A stretch of 13,376 nt of DNA, from NCBI GenBank assembly GCA_946480065.1, contig CAMLJA010000020.1, positions 1-13,376 of the forward strand, in the 5' to 3' direction. The position numbers and the translations under genes are program-made. Within the stretch, counting starts at the first letter, position 1; each line of letters begins with the position of its first letter. Origin of the DNA: an uncultured Thermomonas sp. GTDB lineage: Bacteria; Pseudomonadota; Gammaproteobacteria; Xanthomonadales; Xanthomonadaceae. Below are positions 1-7,613 of the stretch, in pieces. The notes beneath the pieces are model-generated. The model made no database searches. It had not been told where the DNA came from and was given only the letters and a program-made list of their open reading frames with translations.

Positions 1-404
1 AAGAAGTGGCGGTCCTCGCGCACCTCCAGCACCAGGCCCGCGCGCGCCACCGCGGCCTTCAGCGCCTCCAGCACCCGCCAGTCGCCCGGGGCGGTGACCA
101 CCACCCGCTGCGGCGCCAATTCGGCCAGCGCGGCCTCCAGCTCGGCGGCCAGGCTGCCGCGGTTGCCGGGATCCTCCAGCCGCCGGTAGTGCAGCGGGCG
201 CCCGGCCACCCGCAGCGCCTGCGCGAAGTGCCGCATGGCGGCCAGGAACAGCGCGATCCGCTGCTTGCCGGACCAGACGTGGGTGGCCTCCTCCGCCACT
301 TCCGCCATCCATACCGCGTCCCGCGCGGGATCGAAGCCGTCGAACGCGGCCGCCTCCAGGTCCAGCTGGTCGCCCAGCACCAGCACCAGCGTGCGCACGC
401 TCAT
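1..404 (-). CDS. Photolyase-related protein (DPRP / FeS-BCP type cryptochrome-photolyase), N-terminal part
   Basis: I translated this by hand from the minus strand: 134 codons and two bases of the next are inside the window, and the rest lies beyond the left edge. The protein opens MSVRTLVLVLGDQLD, continues with an ARDAVWMAEVAEEATHVWSGKQ-like stretch and later RVVVTAPGDWRVLEAL. This is the Rossmann-like N-terminal domain of the deoxyribodipyrimidine photolyase-related family (Pfam PF04244). Characterised members repair UV photoproducts, notably (6-4) lesions, using FAD and a C-terminal [4Fe-4S] cluster. The FAD pocket and cluster cysteines would be in the missing part, so they cannot be checked. 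The ATG overlaps the stop of the upstream DUF2256 gene as ATGA, so the two are probably translationally coupled. The family call is firm; the lesion specificity is inferred. Confidence 0.9.
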   Translation of the reverse strand, partial: MSVRTLVLVLGDQLDLEAAAFDGFDPARDAVWMAEVAEEATHVWSGKQRIALFLAAMRHFAQALRVAGRPLHYRRLEDPGNRGSLAAELEAALAELAPQRVVVTAPGDWRVLEALKAAVARAGLVLEVREDRHF

Positions 405-571
405 GCGCCGGTCCCGCCGCGCCGCCGGCGACAGGCGTCCGAACAATATTTCACCGCCTCCCAGCTGCGCGCCCAGCGGCGGCGCCAGCTCATCGGCCGC
501 CCGCAGGCCGCGCACGGCTTGCTGGGCAGCGAGCGCTTGTTGCCGCGGAATCCCTTGGCCGCCACCGTCAT
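401..571 (-). CDS. DUF2256 family small four-cysteine protein
   Basis: This 56-residue protein has the DUF2256 pattern: a basic lead with LPSKPCAACGRPMSW, then an RRRWARSWEAVKYCSDACRRR run. Cysteines 20, 23, 43 and 47 form two CxxC/CxxxC pairs that look like a small zinc ribbon; metal binding is inferred. The ATG at 571 follows the DUF393 stop by 7 bp, and the stop overlaps the photolyase-related start by 4 bp. A longer frame upstream exists but lies inside the DUF393 gene and has no family similarity, so the short start is preferred. DUF2256 genes are commonly found beside photolyase-related genes. The molecular role is unknown. Confidence 0.88.
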   Translation of the reverse strand: MTVAAKGFRGNKRSLPSKPCAACGRPMSWRRRWARSWEAVKYCSDACRRRRGGTGA

Positions 572-578
572 CCCGGGC

Positions 579-959
579 TCACCGGCCCGCCCGACCGCGG
601 CCGCGCCACGCCGGCCGCACGCGCAGGAACACGCGGTAAGCCGCCTCCAGCAGCCGCAGCCGCCAGCCTCCGCCCACCAGCCGGCCGAGCCAGGCGAGCC
701 GCGGCAGCGCGCGCCACAGCGCCACGAAGGCGGCGGCGCCATCGACCAGGCGGCCGTCGGCCAGGCGCAGGTGCAGCCGCGCCAGCGCCTGGCCGCGGTC
801 TAGGCCGGGCCCCAGGTCCGCGGGCGCGCAGCGGGCGGCGTCGACCCAGCGCACGCCCTCGGCGCCCGGCTGCCGGCGGTAGGCGGCCACCTCCCGGGCG
901 CAGACCGGGCAGGCGCCGTCGTAATACAGGATGGGCCGGGGGGATGGGGCGTCGTCCAC
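579..959 (-). CDS. DCC / DUF393 family thiol-disulfide oxidoreductase-like protein
   Basis: This is a 126-residue protein whose N-terminus reads [16 protein letters not shown], with Cys17 and Cys20 in the DGxCPxC motif that defines the DCC family (Pfam PF04134, formerly DUF393). The family resembles thioredoxin-fold oxidoreductases, but substrates are unknown. A conserved W-rich C-terminal half ([19 protein letters not shown]) is usual for the family. The start used here is GTG at 957-959; it lacks a clear Shine-Dalgarno sequence and no in-frame ATG lies nearby, so the exact start is uncertain. The gene leads a minus-strand cluster with DUF2256 and the photolyase-related gene and is divergent from sufR across 101 bp. 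A redox role in support of the photolyase is a guess from context. Confidence 0.87.
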   Translation of the reverse strand: MDDAPSPRPILYYDGACPVCAREVAAYRRQPGAEGVRWVDAARCAPADLGPGLDRGQALARLHLRLADGRLVDGAAAFVALWRALPRLAWLGRLVGGGWRLRLLEAAYRVFLRVRPAWRGRGRAGR

Positions 960-1001
960 GATGGCGCTTACGCGCCGCCGGGCCGCCGCGGATGCACGCG
1001 C

Positions 1002-1030
1002 TTGGCCCGGCCCGCTGGAAATCGTACAAT
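1002..1030 (+). promoter_or_regulatory. Sigma-70 promoter of the suf operon
   Basis: A -35 element TTGGCC (1002-1007), a 17-bp spacer and a -10 element TACAAT (1025-1030, five of six consensus positions) precede sufR. Transcription would start near 1037, giving a leader of about 24 nt with GAAAGG (1045-1050) as the ribosome binding site. The spacing and -10 are good; the -35 is weak in its second half. Confidence 0.6.
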
Positions 1031-1044
1031 TCCGGTACGCTTTC
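1018..1044. promoter_or_regulatory. 27-bp imperfect inverted repeat, candidate SufR operator
   Basis: The left arm GAAATCGTAC (1018-1027) and right arm GTACGCTTTC (1035-1044) are reverse complements at 9 of 10 positions, separated by 7 bp. The dyad covers the -10 element and the predicted start site of sufR, so binding there would block RNA polymerase. Rrf2 regulators bind dyads as dimers and commonly repress their own operons. The site does not match the E. coli IscR consensus closely, so assigning it to this regulator is an inference from position. Confidence 0.5.
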
Positions 1045-1060
1045 GAAAGGCGCCGCCCGC

Positions 1061-1516
1061 ATGCTCCGCGTCACCAAGCTCACCGATTACGCCACCGTGG
1101 TCCTGACCGTGCTCGCCGCGCGGCCCGGGGCGGTGCTCAGCGCGCCCGAGCTGGCCGAACAGGCTGGCCTGGAAGCCCCCACCGTGGCCAAGGTGCTCAA
1201 GCCGCTGGCCGGCGCCGGGCTGGTCGAGGGCTTCCGCGGCGCCAACGGCGGCTACCGGCTGGCGCGGCCCGCGGCCGACATCAGCCTGGTCGAGATCGTC
1301 GAGGCGATGGAAGGCCCGCTGGCGATGACCGAGTGCAGCGTGCACGACGGCCAGTGCGGGATCGAGGCGTCCTGTGGCGTGCGCGCCAACTGGCGGCGCA
1401 TCAACGACGTGGTGGCGGAATCGCTGCGCGCGGTCTCGCTGGCGCAGATGCTGGCGCCCGCGCCCGCGCCCGCCCCGGCGCGCCGCGGCATCGACCTGCG
1501 GCTGGCGGGTGCATGA
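1061..1516 (+). CDS. sufR: SUF system Fe-S assembly regulator, Rrf2/IscR family
   Basis: This 151-residue Rrf2-type winged-helix regulator begins [15 protein letters not shown]. Its DNA-binding helix region is about residues 26-60 and the wing [11 protein letters not shown] is at 57-67. Cys92, Cys99 and Cys105 (CX6CX5C) align with the cluster ligands of IscR (Cys92/98/104), so it probably senses Fe-S status through a bound cluster. It matches the gammaproteobacterial SUF regulator type described from Xanthomonas; it is not the cyanobacterial protein also called SufR, so the symbol is used loosely. The C-terminus carries an alternating Ala-Pro tract (131-140) encoded by GCGCCC hexamers. The ATG at 1061 follows GAAAGG; longer frames upstream cross the promoter and are rejected. 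It heads the suf operon and likely represses it when clusters are plentiful. Confidence 0.9.
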   Translation: MLRVTKLTDYATVVLTVLAARPGAVLSAPELAEQAGLEAPTVAKVLKPLAGAGLVEGFRGANGGYRLARPAADISLVEIVEAMEGPLAMTECSVHDGQCGIEASCGVRANWRRINDVVAESLRAVSLAQMLAPAPAPAPARRGIDLRLAGA

Positions 1517-1521
1517 AGGAG
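1516..1521 (+). promoter_or_regulatory. Shine-Dalgarno sequence that fixes the sufB start
   Basis: AAGGAG lies 6 nt before the ATG at 1528. An earlier in-frame ATG at 1513 overlaps the sufR stop as ATGA but sits just upstream of this site and has no ribosome binding site of its own within sufR. The 1528 start is therefore preferred, although coupling through 1513 cannot be excluded. Confidence 0.7.
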
Positions 1522-1527
1522 CAGGCC

Positions 1528-2988
<1,461 letters not shown>

Positions 2989-2996
2989 GCCCTGCC

Positions 2997-3021
2997 CCGC
3001 GCGCCGGCGATGGCCGCGCGG
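2997..3021 (+). other. GC-rich hairpin between sufB and sufC
   Basis: CCGCGCG (2997-3003) pairs with CGCGCGG (3015-3021) around an 11-nt loop that can form a further GCC/GGC stem by shifting one base. No U-run follows, so it is not a clear intrinsic terminator. It could act as an mRNA-stabilising element at the 5' end of sufC mRNA, or simply reflect high GC. Confidence 0.35.
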
Positions 3022-3044
3022 AACGAACCGGAATGGAAACGACC

Positions 3045-3808
<764 letters not shown>

Positions 3809-3809
<1 letters not shown>

Positions 3810-5068
3810 TGAGCGCCCTGCTCGATTCGCTGGCGGCCGGCTTCGCGGGCGATGCGCCCCGCCGCGCCGCGCTGGAGGACGCGCTGCGCGACGGCCTGCC
3901 CGGCCCGCGCAGCGAGGCCTGGAAGTACACCCCGCTGCGCGCGCTGGAGCGGCGCGCGTTCGCGCCGGCCGCGCCGGCCGCGGTCGACCCCGCGCTGCTG
4001 GCGGGGATCCCGTCGCCGCGGATGGTCTTCGTCAACGGCCGCTTCGACGCCGCCCTGAGCGACCTGGACGCGCTGCCGGCGACCGCCCGCCTGGCCACCC
4101 TGCCGGAGACGCTGGCCGATCCCGATCCGCGCGCCGGCAACTTCCTGCAGCGCCGCTACGCCGGCGCCGACGCGGTCTTCGCCCGCCTCAACGCGGCGCT
4201 GGCCGGCGACGGCATGGTCCTGCGGCTGGGCGAGAACGCCCGCCTGCCGGCGCCGCTGCACCTGGTCTGCGTGGGCGCGCCGGCCGCGGCCGACCAGGCC
4301 TGGCACCTGCGCCACTTCATCGAGCTGCGCGCGGGCGCGGAGGCGACCGTGGTCGAACACCACCTGGCCGCCGGCGCCCACGCCCACCTGAGCAACGCGC
4401 TGGTGCAGGTGCACCTGGCCGCCGGCGCGCGCCTGCACCACCACCGCCTGCAATGCGAATCGCCGCGCGCCACCCTGTTCGCGCGCACCGACGCCGTGCT
4501 GGCCCGCGATGCAGCCTACCAGCGGGTGGACCTGGAACTGGGCGCCGGGCTGTCGCGGCACGAACTCAACGTCCGCCTGGAGGGCCCGCGCGCCATGCTG
4601 CAGGCCGACGGCGTGCTGCTGGGCGACGGCCGCCGCCACGTCGACACCCGGCTGGGGATCGACCACGTGGCCGGCGACACCGCCTGCGCGCTGGGCTGGC
4701 GCGGGATCGCCGGGCAGCGCGCGCGGGTGGTCTTCCACGGCGGCATCACCATCCGCGCCGGCGCGGACGGCAGCCAGGCCGCGCTGTCGAACAAGAACCT
4801 GCTGCTCTCGCACGAGGCCGAGATCGACACCCAGCCGGTGCTGGAGATCCACGCCGACGAAGTGCAGGCCGCGCACGGCGCCACCGTGGGCCAGCTGGAC
4901 GCCACCGCGCTGTTCTACCTGCGTTCGCGCGGCATCGCCGAGGCCGAGGCACGCCGGCTGCTGACCGCGTCGTTCTGCCGCGAGGTGGTGGCCGCGATCG
5001 ACGATGCGCCCACGCGCGCGCTGGCCGACGCCGCGGTCGACGAGGCGCTGGCGAGGCTCGGCGCATGA
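3809..5068 (+). CDS. sufD: Fe-S cluster assembly subunit SufD
   Basis: This 419-residue protein is the SufB paralogue that forms the scaffold heterodimer and helps acquire iron. The N-terminal helical region contains GPRSEAWKYTPLRAL (about 31-45), typical of SufD, followed by the beta-helix core. His356 in AAHGATVGQLD corresponds to E. coli SufD His360, which is needed for cluster formation at the SufB interface. The C-terminal ALFYLRSRGIAEAEARRLL segment is the SufC-binding part. The ATG at 3809 overlaps the sufC stop, and its own stop overlaps the sufS start (ATGA at 5065-5068). A longer frame starting at 3770 lies inside sufC and is rejected. Confidence 0.97.
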
Positions 5069-6297
5069 GCGCTGCCGGCGCCGGCATCGACTGGGCCGCG
5101 GTGCGCGCCGACTTCCCGGTGCTGTCGCGCCAGGTGCACGGCAAGCCGCTGGTCTACCTGGACGCCGCCAACACCGGGCAGAAGCCGGCCGCCGTCATCG
5201 ACGCCGTGGACGACTTCTACCGCCGCCACAACGCCAACGTCAGCCGCGCGGTCCACGCGCTGGGCAGCGAGGCCACGGCCGCCTACGAGGGGGCGCGCTC
5301 CAAGCTGGCGGCCTTCCTGAACGTCCGCGCCGACGAACTGGTGCTGACCAGCGGGACCACCTTCGCGCTGAACCTGGTGGCGTACTCGTGGGCGCTGCCG
5401 CGGTTGCGGCCGGGCGACGCCATCCTGCTTACGCGCATGGAGCACCACGCCAACATCGTGCCCTGGCAGCTGGTCGCCGGGCGTACCGGCGCCACCATCA
5501 AGGTGGCCGAGATCCGCCAGGACGGGACGCTCGACCTGGACGCCCTGCACGCGGCGATGACGCCGGAGGTGAAGCTGCTCGGCATCGCCCACGTCAGCAA
5601 CGTGCTGGGCACCGTCAACCCGGTGGCCGCGATCTGCCGCGAGGCGCGCAGGCGCGGCATCGCCACCGTGGTCGACGGCTCCCAGGCCGCGCCGCACATG
5701 GCGCTGGACGTGGCCGCGCTGGGCTGTGACTTCTACGCGGTCACCGGCCACAAGATGTGCGGCCCCACCGGCACCGGCGCACTGTGGGCGCGCCGCGAGC
5801 ACCTAGAGGCGATGCCGCCGTTCCTCGGCGGCGGCGAGATGATCCGCGAAGTGCGCTTCGACGGCACCGTGTTCAACGACCCGCCGCACCGCTTCGAGGC
5901 CGGCACCCCGAACATCGCCGGCCACGTGGGCCTGGGCGCGGCGGTCGACTACCTGTCCGCGCTGGGCATGGATGACGTCGCCGCGCGCGAAGCCGCGCTG
6001 CTGGCGCACGCCACCGAGGAGCTGGGCAAGGTCGAGGGGCTGCGGATCATCGGCACCGCCCCGGACAAGGCCGCGGTGGTGAGCTTCCTGGTCGAGGGCG
6101 CGCACGCCCACGACCTCGCCACCCTGCTTGACCTGGAGGGCGTGGCGGTGCGCTCCGGCCACCACTGCGCGCATCCGCTGATGCAGTTCTACGGCGTCCC
6201 GGCCACCTGCCGCGCGTCGTTCGCCTTCTACAACACCCACGGGGAAATCGAGGCCTTCGTGGCGGCGTTGCGCAAGGTGCGGCGCCTGCTAGGCTAG
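5065..6297 (+). CDS. sufS: Cysteine desulfurase SufS, group II
   Basis: This 410-residue PLP enzyme converts cysteine to alanine and delivers persulfide sulfur to the SUF scaffold. Lys230 in VTGHKMCGPTG is the PLP-binding lysine (E. coli Lys226). Cys368 in RSGHHCAHPLM is the persulfide-forming cysteine (E. coli Cys364), set in the short group II loop. The MEHHANIVPWQ motif is also intact. Group II enzymes normally need a SufE or SufU partner to take the sulfur; none is visible in this window. Near the N-terminus the family's YLDxAATxQKP motif reads YLDAANTGQKP, with Asn in place of the usual second alanine; whether this is common in close relatives cannot be judged here. Translation is coupled to sufD by a 4-bp overlap. 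Confidence 0.97.
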   Translation: MSAAGAGIDWAAVRADFPVLSRQVHGKPLVYLDAANTGQKPAAVIDAVDDFYRRHNANVSRAVHALGSEATAAYEGARSKLAAFLNVRADELVLTSGTTFALNLVAYSWALPRLRPGDAILLTRMEHHANIVPWQLVAGRTGATIKVAEIRQDGTLDLDALHAAMTPEVKLLGIAHVSNVLGTVNPVAAICREARRRGIATVVDGSQAAPHMALDVAALGCDFYAVTGHKMCGPTGTGALWARREHLEAMPPFLGGGEMIREVRFDGTVFNDPPHRFEAGTPNIAGHVGLGAAVDYLSALGMDDVAAREAALLAHATEELGKVEGLRIIGTAPDKAAVVSFLVEGAHAHDLATLLDLEGVAVRSGHHCAHPLMQFYGVPATCRASFAFYNTHGEIEAFVAALRKVRRLLG

Positions 6298-6315
6298 CCG
6301 CCAGCAGGGGGCCGC

Positions 6316-6594
6316 ATGCCAGAGCAAAACGACACCGCCGCGCTGCTGCGCGAGATCCGCGACAACCAGCGCATCCAGCTGGAGCGCCAGGCCGAGGCGC
6401 TGGAGATGCAGCGCCGCCAGTTCGAGATGGCGCGCCAGCAGCTGGAACGCGCCGAGCGCCTGCAGGGACGCGCGGAGGCACTGCAGGGCCACGCCGGCAA
6501 GGCGATCCGCTTCGTGCTGTGGCTGGCGATCCCGCTGCTGCTGGTCTTGCTGCTGCTGATGCTGTGGCCGTACCTGCGCGCCCTGGCCACATGA
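6316..6594 (+). CDS. Small coiled-coil, C-terminally anchored membrane protein in the suf operon
   Basis: I do not recognise a named family for this 92-residue protein. Residues 6-60 form a highly charged helix rich in Gln, Glu and Arg (REIRDNQRIQLERQAEALEM and on), consistent with a coiled coil. Residues 65-87 are a single hydrophobic segment (FVLWLAIPLLLVLLLLMLW), followed by a short tail. There is no signal peptide, so the topology is probably a cytoplasmic coiled coil with a C-terminal membrane anchor. AGGGGG lies 6 nt before the ATG. The gene sits 18 bp after sufS and overlaps the GNAT gene by ATGA, so it is co-transcribed with suf. A membrane tether or scaffold for the Suf machinery is only a guess. 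Confidence 0.8.
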   Translation: MPEQNDTAALLREIRDNQRIQLERQAEALEMQRRQFEMARQQLERAERLQGRAEALQGHAGKAIRFVLWLAIPLLLVLLLLMLWPYLRALAT

Positions 6595-7133
6595 ACGGGG
6601 TCGCCTGCCGCGCCGCCGCCCCGGCCGACGTCGACGCCATCGTCGCGCTGGTCACCTCCGCCTACCGCGGGGAGGCCAGCCGCGCCGGCTGGACCACCGA
6701 GGCCGACCTGCTGGACGGCGACCGCATCGATCCCGAGGTGCTGCGCGCCGACCTGCTGCGCCCGCGCAGCCGCGTGCTGCTGGCGGAGGGCGATGCGGGC
6801 CTGCTGGCCTGCGCCCACGTGGCCGAGGAGGACGGCGCCGGCTATTTCGGGATGTTCGCCGTGCGCCCGGACCTGCAGGGCGCCGGCCTGGGCAAGCGCG
6901 TGCTCGCGGCCTGCGAGCGCATCGCCCGCGACGAGTGGCGGCTGCCGGTGATGCGGATGACCGTCATCGACGTCCGCGACGAACTGATCGCCTTCTACGA
7001 GCGCCGCGGCTACCGCCGCACCGGGGTGTACAAGCCCTTCCCCTACGGCGACACCCGCTTCGGACTGCCCAGGCGGCAGGACCTGCGGTTCGAGGTGCTG
7101 GAAAAACCGCTGTCACCGGAGCCTTCGGCATGA
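6591..7133 (+). CDS. GNAT family N-acetyltransferase
   Basis: This 180-residue protein spans one complete GNAT fold. The acetyl-CoA-binding motif A is GMFAVRPDLQGAGLGKRVL at 87-105, with the pyrophosphate loop QGAGLG at 96-101. Motif B is IAFYERRGYRRTG at 133-145, with the aromatic residues typical of RimI-like enzymes. The N-terminal CRAAAPADVDAIVALVTSAY is the usual first strand and helix. The substrate cannot be deduced; it may acetylate a protein, amine or small molecule. The gene is overlapped at both ends (ATGA with the membrane protein and with the Rieske gene), so it belongs to the suf transcript, but no known SUF step requires acetylation. Confidence 0.88.
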   Translation: MNGVACRAAAPADVDAIVALVTSAYRGEASRAGWTTEADLLDGDRIDPEVLRADLLRPRSRVLLAEGDAGLLACAHVAEEDGAGYFGMFAVRPDLQGAGLGKRVLAACERIARDEWRLPVMRMTVIDVRDELIAFYERRGYRRTGVYKPFPYGDTRFGLPRRQDLRFEVLEKPLSPEPSA

Positions 7134-7462
7134 GCGAGACCTGGACCTTCGTCTGCGCCACCGCGGACCTGCTGCCCGGCGAGATGAAGACGGTGTTCGA
7201 CGAGGCAACCGACACCCCCATCGTGGTGGTCAACCTGGACGGCCGGCTGCACGCGCTGGAGGACCGCTGCTCGCACGAGGACTTCGAGCTCTCCGCCGGG
7301 GCGCTGCATCCCGCCGAAGGCAGCATCGAGTGCGTGCTGCACGGCGCCCGCTTCGACCTGCGCGACGGCCGCGCCCTGTGCGCGCCGGCCTACGAGCCGG
7401 TACGCAAGTTCCCGGTCCGGGTGGACGCCGCCGGCATCTGGACCCGCGACGACCGCGGCTGA
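7130..7462 (+). CDS. Rieske [2Fe-2S] ferredoxin-like protein, end of the suf operon
   Basis: This 110-residue single-domain Rieske protein resembles the ferredoxin subunits of non-heme iron oxygenases (BphF type). The ligands are Cys47 and His49 (CSH) and Cys68 and His71 (CVLH), separated by 18 residues. GARFDLRDGRAL follows, as in the family. There is no signal peptide or membrane anchor, so it is cytoplasmic. No oxygenase or reductase gene is nearby, unlike true dioxygenase loci. Its place as the last gene of the suf operon, with a 4-bp overlap, suggests either electron supply for Fe-S assembly or an early client of the machinery. Both roles are inference. Confidence 0.9.
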   Translation: MSETWTFVCATADLLPGEMKTVFDEATDTPIVVVNLDGRLHALEDRCSHEDFELSAGALHPAEGSIECVLHGARFDLRDGRALCAPAYEPVRKFPVRVDAAGIWTRDDRG

Positions 7463-7463
7463 A

Positions 7464-7482
7464 CGCCGCTGCTGCTGCGGCG
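7464..7482 (+). terminator. Weak hairpin after the suf operon
   Basis: CGCCGC (7464-7469) pairs perfectly with GCGGCG (7477-7482) around a 7-nt loop, 2 bp after the Rieske stop. No T-run follows, so intrinsic termination is doubtful. It is the only candidate in the 7463-7613 gap for ending the suf transcript. Confidence 0.3.
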
Positions 7483-7542
7483 CAGCCCTCCGATTCAAGT
7501 CCGCGCCGACTCCACGCGCAAGGCACATCGATCCGGTTCTTG

Positions 7543-7571
7543 TTGTTAATGCGAATTGTTCGCATTATTAT
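7543..7571 (+). promoter_or_regulatory. Sigma-70 promoter of the siderophore receptor gene
   Basis: TTGTTA (7543-7548), a 17-bp spacer and TATTAT (7566-7571, five of six) form a good promoter in a locally AT-rich patch within GC-rich DNA. Transcription would start near 7578, which rules out an in-frame ATG at 7572 as the receptor start. Confidence 0.7.
7547..7567. promoter_or_regulatory. Perfect 21-bp palindrome, candidate Fur box
   Basis: TAATGCGAA (7547-7555), three central bases TTG, and TTCGCATTA (7559-7567) form a perfect inverted repeat. The inner 19 bp resemble Fur boxes of high-GC gammaproteobacteria of the AATGxxAAT type. The palindrome fills the spacer between -35 and -10, so bound Fur would block the promoter when iron is sufficient. 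The position before a siderophore receptor supports the call. Confidence 0.78.
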
Positions 7572-7613
7572 GTGCAGGACGCAGCGCCGCTGCCCCGCCT
7601 ACCCGAGGATCCG

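Noticed and set aside
6..803. 265-residue plus-strand frame at the left edge
   Set aside because: The minus strand here encodes three recognisable families; this frame is their shadow.
1513..1527. Upstream ATG for sufB overlapping the sufR stop
   Set aside because: The strong AAGGAG lies after it and serves the ATG at 1528, which also gives the usual SufB N-terminus.
7572..7613. Earlier in-frame ATG for the siderophore receptor
   Set aside because: It directly follows the -10 element and lies before the predicted transcription start; using it would also bury the signal peptide behind 14 residues.
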